Assembly: GCF_028204095.1 (NCBI RefSeq)
Contig: NZ_JAQLOH010000001.1
Location: forward strand, 21,459 to 85,458
From: Candidatus Anaplasma sp. TIGMIC
Lineage (GTDB): Bacteria; Pseudomonadota; Alphaproteobacteria; Rickettsiales; Anaplasmataceae
Length of the DNA: 64,000 bases
Direction of reading: 5' to 3'
Part shown: piece after piece, positions 9,745 through 19,705 of the stretch
Layout of the letters: every line of letters begins with the position of its first letter
Position numbering within the stretch: the first letter of the stretch is position 1
Made by a program: the position numbers and the translations under genes
Notes under the pieces: model-generated
Told to the model about the DNA's origin: nothing
Database searches by the model: none
Seen by the model: only the letters and a program-made list of their open reading frames with translations

Positions 9745-12700
9745 CTATTTATCCTTATCTTCTCCCTCTTCAGCGCCGCCACCTTCGGCTACATCCTCGT
9801 CTTTGCTATCACCTGTGCCACTACGGCTACGCACATCCTCATCTGCATCTGTGCCTTGTACATCACTCAATAAATCTTCAAACTCTCGTATATCTGCCCT
9901 GTCTCTTGTATCAGAACCCATGTCGCCATATTCTCCTGAAGCAATATCCCTTCCCTCATCACCCGAAGATCCGCTGCTTTTTGATGCGCTACGATTACGC
10001 CCCGAATCTCTTCGTTCAGAAGACCCGCCACCCATATCTTGGCGCCTGTCGGTAGCCCCAGAAGTAGCACCTGATATTTTATCGTGCTGCAGAGCTTCTC
10101 CAGCTGCATGTGCTGCACCTAACCCGTATTCTTCCCCAGAGCCGCCTCCAGCAGGAGTATTATCAACACTGCTCTGCGTGTTACCAGTAGGGGCACTAGA
10201 GCCCTGAGCTACGTCTTCAAAACTAACGTCCCTGCTACGGCTGCCACCATATTCGCCCAGCCCCACTTCTAACCTTTCAGCTCTTTCTGGGCTAGAAACA
10301 ATATCCTCTGAACCTTGGCCACTGAAGCCTTGAGCAGCACTAGTTCCAGCACCACCTGCAGCACCAGAACCTCCACTAGCATTGTCCATATTCTCATATT
10401 CGCCCGAAGCTATGGACGCCGTATCGCTGAGATCGCCAATGCTCTCATATAGATGTTCATTCCGCCCACCTCTTCCCTGCATACCTGTGCCGCTACTAGT
10501 TGCATGCCTTGGAAGCTCCGAATACCTGTCATCATCCACAGTATTTCCGCCTTCCACTCTATCTTCTAGCAATTCATCTAATCCTCGTGTACCACGCCTA
10601 GCCTGAGAACCTCCAGATACTCTATCGTCGCCATGATGACCTACATCTTCACCAGATATACCGGGTACACCAGCACCATGGCGCGCAACTGCATCATGAC
10701 GCGGCTGCGACAACCCCTTACCTTCAAATTTGATCTTCTCTGTGTGTGGAGGCGTCATGCTTCTAGCAGACTTGATCAGACTCTGAGTCATGTGATCAAG
10801 ACCAACAACTCCCAACATCGCTTGTGTAGCACCTACTGCCGATGCAGCAATACCCGAAACGCTACCCGATATCGAATGTGCCAATGTTTCCGATATCTGC
10901 ACAAATTCACTTGTGGCCTTACATGCAAGTATCAAAATAAGCACCATGGCCACACTAAACGGCAATCCCATGAAACCTGTATCATTTCTCGCAAGCCCTT
11001 CTCGGATCCTGTCGTCAACACTGAGCTCATTTGAGTATCCTATGGGTAACAATGCGGGAATGATGCATATATCCTTTTTGCCCGGAGACTCTGGGTCTTT
11101 CGAAGAGAGGTCAAAGCCCACAGCACATGACTCACATGCAGCAAAGTCAGTCACTGCATGCAAGCTCGTAACGATGACCTGGTTTAAAAATGCCAAGGCC
11201 GCAAACAGTATTATAGGCTGAAGCGCGAAGTTCACTATCATCTTCAGCCAGCCATCGAATATTCCCCTTGTATATTGGAAGAGCAGAAATGTTATGAATA
11301 ACGGCGCCAGAGTAATAAGAAACGCCAGGGCAACCATTACAAAAAGATACTTGATGATCGCGCTGATCATCGCAACAAACAAAGACCACAACGCCCATGC
11401 TATTCCAAACAACAACAGCCAGCCAACGGGCCCTGCCGTTAGCAGCGATAACATACGTAGCCAGAACTCAGACGTTATAAACAAGCCAATTGTTGAATCA
11501 AGAAATACAAATGCCGAATCGCCTCCCAAATATCCATTAAAGGCAGAAATAATGTCCGGAATACCTACTGTAAATAAACTGAAACAATGTTCATTGAAAA
11601 ACTTCCAACTAGAGGGCGAGACTAACATCGCGATCAGAGCCATCTTTGCAACCCTGACACTTAGATCGTACTTAGTAATTTGTATCACCCCTATAATGTA
11701 TCCAAGAACAGAAAACATCAGATATAGTACTAGTACCGCCCGTGTCGCATTCCAAAACGGCTTTGAGACAACTTGGTTATTGTAAATTTGCTGTACAGCA
11801 CCTATCTTTTTCTTTGTACCACTGGTACGGTCCTCACCGAGCGCTTTGCTCAAGGCTTGTGAGACATCTTGCACTTTAGAGTCATTAGAGAATACCGGTG
11901 CCTCAGTGCCATACAATACATGTAAGATTGTCCCCTGCAGATATACAAAAAATCTGGAAAAGATTGGGGTCCAGCGGGGAATCCATAACCTAACAGAATA
12001 GTAGTTGTCTGCACTGTCAGATTTCTTGAGCTCTGCCTCGTACCCAGGGTCAACATCTACAGCAAAATACAAATAGCCCTTTTTCTTCTCTCCACTATCC
12101 TTCTTATTGATAACGTAACTGCCGTTATGCATCTTGCTTCCTACCCGCTTATCCCGCTCGGCCTCGAGATCAAGTTCTACTATGTCACTACCTAGAGTTT
12201 TCCTAGCGTTTTCATCAACACCAACAGTAGGTGGGGTTTCCCCTATGTACATATATAGTTTCTTACCACCAGTAGCATAGCATGTTCTATGTACATCTAG
12301 AGCGTAAAAGCCCCGTAGTGCCGTACCAAGTTCATCTTGAGGAATTCCGACAGTTGACTGCTGAGTAGTTACCACTGCCACCTTACCCTGTTTGGGCACA
12401 GATACTTTATTGCCCTGGTCTACAATAATCGCAGGCCCTCCCGCACGTAAATCACTTAATGCATTGTCTCCAGTCCGAGCATTCTTGCTTACAGTAGATT
12501 CATCGTGATGCCAAAACCTTCTCTCTAAGTATTCATCCAACATGGTTGGTTCGTAATACTTTGTACCCTTCTGCTCCACAAACTTGTTACCACTCTTTCT
12601 GTACGCAAGAACAACTTTGGCTTTTGCAGCTTTACCTTTATGGTAAAGCTGATTCAGCTCATCTAGAGGTGGCCAGTACACCAACATCACACGACCAGCA

Positions 12701-14253
12701 TCCTTAACTTCATAAACATGATTCAGCTTCAAGCTACCAGTAGCAAAGGTAGGAGCATTACCATCAGAAAATTTCGTACGCTGAAGACCGGTAATCGTTT
12801 CCGGCAAATACTTACATTTTTCGTTATATGAGCAGTAGTTGCTAATATTACCCTTATCCCTGTAGTTCTTGTTCTTCGGATCAACAATGACCGCCACAAC
12901 ACCTTCTGCCAGTTCGTATGTCTTTTCGTGAACTTCTTTAAAGCTCTTATTATCATTCTTCAATGCTTTCGTAGTTGCTGAAGATTCCAAAATCTTAATA
13001 GATTCCACAGCCTTTTTTAGATCGTTCATGTTTTTACTAGTAAGGTCTGGAATCGTGATATTAGGAGCACTACTACTCCCAGTACCCGTATTGTCGTAGA
13101 GACTAAGAGCTTTTAGATCACCAACAGGTGTAGGGCAGACTAACTTGTTGTTCAGAACACTGACAATGGTCCTTACACAATCCTTATCACCCATTTTTTT
13201 ATCAGGCGAGCATATGAAACCGCAGTTACAGTTAATATCGTACTCTGTATACTCACGTAGCATCTGTGCGATTTTTTTCTTATCCTTCTCTTCAACTGCA
13301 GGCTGTCCTGGTGTCGTCAGCGTCGAGACACTGTCTGTATTTTTCTTTTCTGTTTCATACTTACGAGTATACCTGCCTCGCTCAGCTGCGTTACTTAGTT
13401 GTTTGACACTTAGAAGATTTTCCAAGGTGGTTGAAACTTCACTCTTTTTGAAAAGTTCGCAATTTTCTGTCGTGAGCTCAATAGGAACCTGCATACGGAT
13501 AGTACGAGCATCGTGTAGCTTACCACTTGCCACCACATGCTTAGCAGAAGTCTTCATCACATTGGATGAAACTCTATCCACTATCCCTATATACCCAAGA
13601 GGGAATTGCAATCTGGGCATTCTAACATGGCCACCACCAACCTTAGGAAAGCTAATTTTGGCGTCTAATTCTCTACAATTGCCCCCGGCTTCCTTCATGT
13701 ATAGTTTGTACTTCTTATCTTCAGCCCCACTAGGAACATCAACAATAGGAGCTGCCCCGGAAGAACAAATTTGCTCCGCTGGAATGGCTTTTTTACAGTT
13801 ACCGTCTTTGAAAACCGTGTTGTCATCATAGTATATTAGTGGACTATCGCCGTTTACTATCTTGCTGCACGGAGGATAATCAAAATCATACGTATGCGCA
13901 GTAAATGTGAGCTGATCTCCCGGTAAAACGTCGATATGAGAATTGTGAAACCTCTTTGGCTCCGTAGAGAAGTAATCTTGATACATTCTAACAACAGTCG
14001 GCGGTGCCTTCGTAGACACGGGACAGAAATTTATAGTGCGCTCAACTGTAAGTTTGAGCTCTTTACCCTCCTCAACACGGTATCCTGAATTTACCCAATA
14101 CCTTGCTGGATTTTTGCTATCCGCCCCCTCCGGCATCACAGGAACCTTCACCTCAGTAGAATTGGTACTCACGCCTAAGCCCGGCTCAATGCACTTTCCA
14201 CCACCACAGCCCGAGAGTAGTATTACCAAAACTAAGAGTAGTAATCTCACCAT
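9745..14253 (-). CDS. virB6-3: VirB6-family type IV secretion channel protein, paralogue 3
   Basis: 1502 aa from the ATG at 14253. This start is preferred over an in-frame GTG at 14262 because a GGGAG Shine-Dalgarno (14262-14266), overlapping the virB6-2 stop codon, sits 8 bases before it, and because it gives a clean lipoprotein signal (LSGC, Cys16). A large exported N-terminal domain follows, with a CNCGFIC cysteine motif also found in VirB6-2 (NVNCGKLC), showing that the two are paralogues. The membrane core lies at about 830-1110. The tail of about 390 residues is rich in Ser, Gly and acidic residues, with several EY(G/E) motifs and an AnkA-like tyrosine motif EHLYESIGDL (Y1269). It would act in the inner-membrane part of the T4SS. 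A 226-base spacer separates it from virB6-4. Confidence 0.92.
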   Translation of the reverse strand: MVRLLLLVLVILLSGCGGGKCIEPGLGVSTNSTEVKVPVMPEGADSKNPARYWVNSGYRVEEGKELKLTVERTINFCPVSTKAPPTVVRMYQDYFSTEPKRFHNSHIDVLPGDQLTFTAHTYDFDYPPCSKIVNGDSPLIYYDDNTVFKDGNCKKAIPAEQICSSGAAPIVDVPSGAEDKKYKLYMKEAGGNCRELDAKISFPKVGGGHVRMPRLQFPLGYIGIVDRVSSNVMKTSAKHVVASGKLHDARTIRMQVPIELTTENCELFKKSEVSTTLENLLSVKQLSNAAERGRYTRKYETEKKNTDSVSTLTTPGQPAVEEKDKKKIAQMLREYTEYDINCNCGFICSPDKKMGDKDCVRTIVSVLNNKLVCPTPVGDLKALSLYDNTGTGSSSAPNITIPDLTSKNMNDLKKAVESIKILESSATTKALKNDNKSFKEVHEKTYELAEGVVAVIVDPKNKNYRDKGNISNYCSYNEKCKYLPETITGLQRTKFSDGNAPTFATGSLKLNHVYEVKDAGRVMLVYWPPLDELNQLYHKGKAAKAKVVLAYRKSGNKFVEQKGTKYYEPTMLDEYLERRFWHHDESTVSKNARTGDNALSDLRAGGPAIIVDQGNKVSVPKQGKVAVVTTQQSTVGIPQDELGTALRGFYALDVHRTCYATGGKKLYMYIGETPPTVGVDENARKTLGSDIVELDLEAERDKRVGSKMHNGSYVINKKDSGEKKKGYLYFAVDVDPGYEAELKKSDSADNYYSVRLWIPRWTPIFSRFFVYLQGTILHVLYGTEAPVFSNDSKVQDVSQALSKALGEDRTSGTKKKIGAVQQIYNNQVVSKPFWNATRAVLVLYLMFSVLGYIIGVIQITKYDLSVRVAKMALIAMLVSPSSWKFFNEHCFSLFTVGIPDIISAFNGYLGGDSAFVFLDSTIGLFITSEFWLRMLSLLTAGPVGWLLLFGIAWALWSLFVAMISAIIKYLFVMVALAFLITLAPLFITFLLFQYTRGIFDGWLKMIVNFALQPIILFAALAFLNQVIVTSLHAVTDFAACESCAVGFDLSSKDPESPGKKDICIIPALLPIGYSNELSVDDRIREGLARNDTGFMGLPFSVAMVLILILACKATSEFVQISETLAHSISGSVSGIAASAVGATQAMLGVVGLDHMTQSLIKSARSMTPPHTEKIKFEGKGLSQPRHDAVARHGAGVPGISGEDVGHHGDDRVSGGSQARRGTRGLDELLEDRVEGGNTVDDDRYSELPRHATSSGTGMQGRGGRNEHLYESIGDLSDTASIASGEYENMDNASGGSGAAGGAGTSAAQGFSGQGSEDIVSSPERAERLEVGLGEYGGSRSRDVSFEDVAQGSSAPTGNTQSSVDNTPAGGGSGEEYGLGAAHAAGEALQHDKISGATSGATDRRQDMGGGSSERRDSGRNRSASKSSGSSGDEGRDIASGEYGDMGSDTRDRADIREFEDLLSDVQGTDADEDVRSRSGTGDSKDEDVAEGGGAEEGEDKDK

Positions 14254-14265
14254 TGCAAACACTCC

Positions 14266-17049
14266 CTAAAAGCTTGCTGGGGGATCAGCCGGATGGATGA
14301 TAGGCCTCCTGCGCGTTCCACCACCTGAACCAGAAGCTGTACCACCAAACCCAGACATCGGTCCAATAAGAGAACTATCTGCCCGACCCCCGCCTGATCC
14401 CCTGTGGAAGCGACTGGACTGCAATTTGTGCTGATCCAACATATGTCCAGTCGTTTTGTCAAAGCCAAATGTGCTAAGTATCGACTGCGCAGCATTGCCG
14501 CCAACATCAGACAGATTTGTGAATGCGCCAAACATGATGCTACACATATCCCCACTGTTCAGTACAAAATCCCTAGCCGCATGAACGAGCGCCAGGAAAA
14601 TCAGAATGTTAAATACCGGACCCGGTAAGCCCAAAAGAACTGTCTCACCCGTGTTTGTAATCTCCCTTATAGTGTCATTAATCGGGGTCATGGGTATAAC
14701 GCCTATAGGCAGGGGGAAGCTTAACACACATATTTTAGTCAGCATTAAGTCAGCCTTGTAAACACAGGCATCACAAACCTCAAAATTAAGCATTGCGTAT
14801 ATCACTTCGTTAATCGCGTTAATAAGTAGCGCAATACACGAAAATATCAGAACAGGCTGAACTGCAGTCTGAAGAAGAGTTTTGATCCACATATCAAATA
14901 TGTTTTTAGTCCGCTTGAACAAAACACATATGAGGAAATAGGGCGCAACACTCAAAAGTAGCGCTATTGTCATCATGGAAATCAGGTATATAACAACTGC
15001 CTGAAACAAAAACTGCACTAGAACAAAAATGCCCCAGAAGATAAGAACCACAGACAACCACCCAACAGGACCAGCAAATATCATTGCCAACAATTGAATC
15101 CAGGTCTGCGACACACTAAACCTGAACAGTATTCCGTCCATAAATCCAAAATCCCCGTCGGATCCAATGCCCCCTGTCATAGCCCCTATCAAGAATTTTG
15201 GCCCCCCGATAAAGAGGTTGAACAGTTTGCCATTGAAAAACTCCCAGCTCCCAGGCTGAAGGACCAACATCACGATCACAACCTTGGAGATCATAATCGC
15301 AAGTTGAAATACCGAAGCTCTAGAAAAACCGAGGAAGAAATACAAGGCACTCACGACAACATACAGAACTAACATCGCATTCACTGTGGCCATGAAAGTG
15401 CTTCGCGTACTGATATGCTCATACATCTTGCGCACTGCGTTATCGGAGCCACTACGCCCATACAGCGCTGCACGAACCTGGCCTTCTGTCCATGACGCAA
15501 TGTGGCTAAACACCTTTGGAGGAGTCTTCATTACCTTGGCACGGATTTCAAAAAACCCTAGGTTATTCTCATAACCATCACCGTTATCCTTAACACCTAT
15601 GTATAGATCCCCACTGTCTCCACCCTTTATCTGAATGGGGAAAGTAGAGAAGAAATTTATTTTTTTGTGCTGCGTATCGTTAGAACCGGGTAAACCTACG
15701 GGTATACCACTGGAAAACGTATAGTAGAGACTATTTTCTATATGAGCCGAACACTCTTTCTTGATCCTGATGTTATATCCTCCGGCTATACGTAGCTTGC
15801 TATCGTTCTTAACAACCAACGTAATTTTATGCTCCTCCTGCTGTGATTCAGTACCACTCGCATCATTAAAAACATACGCTTGATCTAAGTATAGAGGATT
15901 TCTTTCTGCCACATGCTTTACAGTGCTTGTTGTTGCAGAAGTACCGTCATACTTGCTTTTAACTTGACCCAACGCTTCAGTAAGGTTTTGCACATTACTG
16001 CCACCACGAATACTGTCACTATTGGGAAAAGTACTTGTCGCCTGACTGGCGGCTGGCGCTGTTTTTAGAGTCAAGTCGCTGCCTTCAATGCGAACCATAG
16101 GAAGTACATTTTTTCCACCTACGGTAAGTAAATGCCAACCTTTGCAGTCAGTTTTACCCACGTCGCCTTCAGTGGTTCCACCAGTCTTACCGTCACTGCC
16201 ACACAATTTGCCACAGTTGACATTGATGGAATATTCATCCATGGTGTCCACCAGTCCTTCCCGCAGAGCGCGCATCTCGGCGTGCATATCTGCAAGTTTT
16301 TTTTCCTTTTCTTTTTTGTCTTCCTCGTACCTGCTTTCTCTGGTAGAGCTGGTATCGGGAGGAAAGTCCCTTTCAATCTTCTTTTTTATTTCCCCCCTGC
16401 TTAGGCAGAGCATCGTATTGCCGCGAGTGTCGCTCGGTTTCACAGTTTTTCCACTGCCGCCTGTATGCATTAAGTACGGCACAACATATTCATCTATCAA
16501 AGGTGTCCCCGTACCATCCAGTTGATACCAACTGTTCGAAAATCCATATTTAGAACTAAGCTTGCCGCTAAAGTATATGTAATGCTTGTGATTCATGTTA
16601 TTTTTCAGGCATGCATCCGTATCCGTAACATGCACATCCTCGTCGTAATTTCTACATATACTCTCATCCACAATGAAATCCTTAACAGGATTAAGTGAAA
16701 ATGTGATCTCTTCCCCTTTCAATATACGCACAGGAAACTTGATGTCGAACCTCTCTTCCTGCCCAGGTTGAAGCGATGCCGCCTCCGGTATGCGCAAATC
16801 ATATGCTTCAACCCTAGCGTTTTCACAAAAATTCAGGTAGTAGTTGTCGATTTCTAATGTTATGTCCTTGCCGTTTACAGGAAAATCTACCTTAGTCCAG
16901 TAGCTAACCTTTCCCTCAGCACCAGAACCTGGATTTGTGTACACAACACTTCTGATAATATCCCTATATACGTCAGCCTGGGATATGCAGCCATGGTATC
17001 CGCACCCAGCTAGAAACATTACAAAAATTATGGGGATAATCCTCGGCAC
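14266..17049 (-). CDS. virB6-2: VirB6-family type IV secretion channel protein, paralogue 2
   Basis: 927 aa, GTG start at 17049. The N-terminus is a lipoprotein signal with lipobox LAGC (Cys16). An exported domain with a Lys/Glu-rich helix and the NCGKLCG cysteine motif follows. The VirB6/TrbL polytopic core lies at about residues 550-820, and a short Gly/Ser/Arg-rich tail ends the protein. Paralogous with VirB6-3 in domain order. It lies 118 bases after virB6-1, and its stop codon overlaps the virB6-3 ribosome binding site, consistent with one transcript. Probable role: a membrane channel component of the T4SS. Confidence 0.92.
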   Translation of the reverse strand: MPRIIPIIFVMFLAGCGYHGCISQADVYRDIIRSVVYTNPGSGAEGKVSYWTKVDFPVNGKDITLEIDNYYLNFCENARVEAYDLRIPEAASLQPGQEERFDIKFPVRILKGEEITFSLNPVKDFIVDESICRNYDEDVHVTDTDACLKNNMNHKHYIYFSGKLSSKYGFSNSWYQLDGTGTPLIDEYVVPYLMHTGGSGKTVKPSDTRGNTMLCLSRGEIKKKIERDFPPDTSSTRESRYEEDKKEKEKKLADMHAEMRALREGLVDTMDEYSINVNCGKLCGSDGKTGGTTEGDVGKTDCKGWHLLTVGGKNVLPMVRIEGSDLTLKTAPAASQATSTFPNSDSIRGGSNVQNLTEALGQVKSKYDGTSATTSTVKHVAERNPLYLDQAYVFNDASGTESQQEEHKITLVVKNDSKLRIAGGYNIRIKKECSAHIENSLYYTFSSGIPVGLPGSNDTQHKKINFFSTFPIQIKGGDSGDLYIGVKDNGDGYENNLGFFEIRAKVMKTPPKVFSHIASWTEGQVRAALYGRSGSDNAVRKMYEHISTRSTFMATVNAMLVLYVVVSALYFFLGFSRASVFQLAIMISKVVIVMLVLQPGSWEFFNGKLFNLFIGGPKFLIGAMTGGIGSDGDFGFMDGILFRFSVSQTWIQLLAMIFAGPVGWLSVVLIFWGIFVLVQFLFQAVVIYLISMMTIALLLSVAPYFLICVLFKRTKNIFDMWIKTLLQTAVQPVLIFSCIALLINAINEVIYAMLNFEVCDACVYKADLMLTKICVLSFPLPIGVIPMTPINDTIREITNTGETVLLGLPGPVFNILIFLALVHAARDFVLNSGDMCSIMFGAFTNLSDVGGNAAQSILSTFGFDKTTGHMLDQHKLQSSRFHRGSGGGRADSSLIGPMSGFGGTASGSGGGTRRRPIIHPADPPASF

Positions 17050-17167
17050 TACACGCTCTCTATCTACTTCAGTTACGCATCACTAAGGTCAGGAAAAACG
17101 ACATGTCAACAGCCCCAAAATCACGCGAGAGATCCACCATGTCTTTTCCATCACTTACCGCAGGCCA

Positions 17168-19705
17168 CTACCCGCCACTATCTTTTGCACCCTTTGCACG
17201 GACACTGCCACCTGATACCTTGTCTGTACCATCTGCACCCTTGTCTCCGCCACTCATGCCGCTACGGAGCCGATTTCCAAGATCCGCAGCCTTACCTGAT
17301 GCAAAGCTCCTCATCGAAGCAGCTGCACCCATAGCGCCACGAGCCATACTTCGCGGATTCATACCGCCACTACCGATAGCACCAGCCCTAGGATCTCCAG
17401 CAAGCTCACCAGCTATGTATGATATAGAACTCAAGAAGTGGTAGAACAGGAAACCAATCAAAACAAAGACCCCTAGCTTAGTCCACATCTCTGCAGTAGC
17501 AGCCTTAAACTCCGGTGAACTTACAGAAATCCCCAGGAACAATGGCTTTGTATGGAATCGAACTGAATCGAACATACAAGCAAGATTGCTTTCATTCTCT
17601 GGCTTTTCGCACGCCTTACGATCTTTAAGCTCAAACCATATCTTACTGCTGGATGATCCCTGCACCTTAACGGCAGTACTATCACCACGTTTGAACTCTA
17701 ATTTACCAAAATATAGGTTATCGAAAACGGTGAACATCAGCGACATAAAGGCGAACAGGATAACCGGATACAAGGAGTACGTCATCAACTGCCTAGTCCA
17801 TCCATCGAAGAAGCCCTTTGTAGCCTGAAACAGACACATAGGAATCATGAGGGGCGAAATTATTGTCAAAACCGTAAGCGCGATCAGCGACAAAAGGAAG
17901 ACGTACACTGTCCATATGACGGTGAATATAAGCATTAGTACCGCGAAAAACGCCACCAAACATATGATGACCTTTGCATTAATAAGTATCGCAGCAATTA
18001 ATAACCCCGCGCTAAGCAGCATTGTCAGCACAATGCCCGTGCCAGTACCCATAGTCAGCTGACTACCGAGATAAAACATTACGCGACAGTCAAGCCTATC
18101 CCATGGCATTAGGTACACATACCCAGGTGCGTAATCCGATGCCTTGAAATCACAGACACCATTACTGCTCCCAGCAGCTTGCAAGACTATATCGGAAAGT
18201 CCAATCGAAAGCTTGGTAAGCTGGTCATATGCGTGAGACATCGCACTGCCCTGAGTGAAGTAGATCACCAAAGCGAACTTTATTACAGTCATGTAAAGCT
18301 CTGATGCGTTTTGTACTCCACCCAAAACTGCTTTTATAGAAAACAGTATAAGAGCCAAGATCAGCGCAGCCATCACGCCTTTTTTCAATTTTTCCTGAGC
18401 AACTTTCAAAAAGCCAGGGTTAACTGATCTCACAGAGTTAACCCTATTAGAACAGCCTTGAGGAGGCTCAAGCAGATTCTTAAGAGAGTCTACAATACAT
18501 CCAACTATAACTGCAGTCACAGGGAATACAGATTTAGAGTGCAAATTTGCCACTCCCTTGCATGTCTCAGCCACATAACAGCTGTAACACGCACTATTGT
18601 CGTAGCTTTTAATGACCTCTATCCCCTCCTTCGTTGTCTCTTTGTTCGGAACAGATTGCGCGCACATGGGAACTGGCGCAGAATTGGGCCGCAACTGGCA
18701 ACCAATTTCTGGCTGCCCCGCTAAGCGCATACCTGACAACTTAACCGCATCCACACACAACCTAGAGCCTCTTTCAACCGCTCTATAGGTAACATCATAA
18801 ATAGTGCCTTCTTGCCCTGCTTCAAGAACTATGCAATCAACAGCATTGTCATTACTGCTCCATGCCCCTGAAACTGCGAGCTTGGCCTTATGCATGTCAA
18901 CATCACCAAATGTAGACTCCCGGGGATACTTCCCCTCTTTCAGAAGTTCCGTATACGATTTATCTGCAAAGTGCATAGCAAACAGCGCGAAGGGAGATGT
19001 AACCAGAGTATTAAGAGGATGGCGATAGCATACCTCTATTTGACGCGAGCTCGAAACACGATTTTTTGGCCATGCGTACTCACTAGCTTGTTTAAATTTT
19101 CTCTCGGGGCACATTGGCTCATTCTTACTAGCCTCTTCCAAACTCGTACCAGGAGAAATACATGCGTAGTAATCCGCCATGTTTACGAATTCCTTGTTAC
19201 AAGTGCCATTTTTGTATTTATCGACAATACTCGTCGCGCCACCTTTGGGATCTGTACACTCCTTGTAGTTCTTTTCCTTATGATCGGGATTTGTTTTGTA
19301 CTCTTTCTCACCGCTTTCAAATCGCAGCACAGGATGGCGCACAAAGCTCCAGTGACAGGCAAAATATGGCGCTGACGCAGCAACACCTGCCGCTATGGTT
19401 GTGATGGATCCAACCATCAGTAGAGTACCAACGAACCTAGACCCAGGCAAATGTGTGTTGAATACTATAACGCCAGTGAGTCCCGCAGCCATAGCTGCAC
19501 CAATGCCGGCACCACCAATTATCGCCAACTCATCTGAGCCTCCACAACGAGGATTAGTAGCCTCTGCGTGCCGGTAGTTAACTAGGTGATCATCTCCTGC
19601 ATTGGCACCTTCTGCACTTTTTGTATCTACCGATGCGTACGTTGACAGCGGAACCGCCACCAGCAACACTGCCATTAGTGATATAACCCTGGCTATATTA
19701 AGCAT
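17168..19705 (-). CDS. virB6-1: VirB6-family type IV secretion channel protein, paralogue 1
   Basis: 845 aa, ATG start. Unlike the three following paralogues it begins with an ordinary Sec-type signal (cleavage near TYAS) and no lipobox. A Cys-rich exported region of about 400 residues follows, then the VirB6/TrbL multi-spanning core at about 440-760. The cytosolic C-terminal tail is short and Gly/Ser/Lys-rich. Its start overlaps the last 8 bases of virB4, suggesting translational coupling. It is the smallest of the four paralogues and nearest to a canonical VirB6, though still far longer than the Agrobacterium protein of about 295 aa. Confidence 0.93.
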   Translation of the reverse strand: MLNIARVISLMAVLLVAVPLSTYASVDTKSAEGANAGDDHLVNYRHAEATNPRCGGSDELAIIGGAGIGAAMAAGLTGVIVFNTHLPGSRFVGTLLMVGSITTIAAGVAASAPYFACHWSFVRHPVLRFESGEKEYKTNPDHKEKNYKECTDPKGGATSIVDKYKNGTCNKEFVNMADYYACISPGTSLEEASKNEPMCPERKFKQASEYAWPKNRVSSSRQIEVCYRHPLNTLVTSPFALFAMHFADKSYTELLKEGKYPRESTFGDVDMHKAKLAVSGAWSSNDNAVDCIVLEAGQEGTIYDVTYRAVERGSRLCVDAVKLSGMRLAGQPEIGCQLRPNSAPVPMCAQSVPNKETTKEGIEVIKSYDNSACYSCYVAETCKGVANLHSKSVFPVTAVIVGCIVDSLKNLLEPPQGCSNRVNSVRSVNPGFLKVAQEKLKKGVMAALILALILFSIKAVLGGVQNASELYMTVIKFALVIYFTQGSAMSHAYDQLTKLSIGLSDIVLQAAGSSNGVCDFKASDYAPGYVYLMPWDRLDCRVMFYLGSQLTMGTGTGIVLTMLLSAGLLIAAILINAKVIICLVAFFAVLMLIFTVIWTVYVFLLSLIALTVLTIISPLMIPMCLFQATKGFFDGWTRQLMTYSLYPVILFAFMSLMFTVFDNLYFGKLEFKRGDSTAVKVQGSSSSKIWFELKDRKACEKPENESNLACMFDSVRFHTKPLFLGISVSSPEFKAATAEMWTKLGVFVLIGFLFYHFLSSISYIAGELAGDPRAGAIGSGGMNPRSMARGAMGAAASMRSFASGKAADLGNRLRSGMSGGDKGADGTDKVSGGSVRAKGAKDSGG

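Noticed and set aside
16358..16370. GGAGGAAAGTCC, resembling a conserved RNase P RNA motif
   Set aside because: It lies inside the virB6-2 coding sequence and the surrounding sequence shows no RNase P RNA structure.
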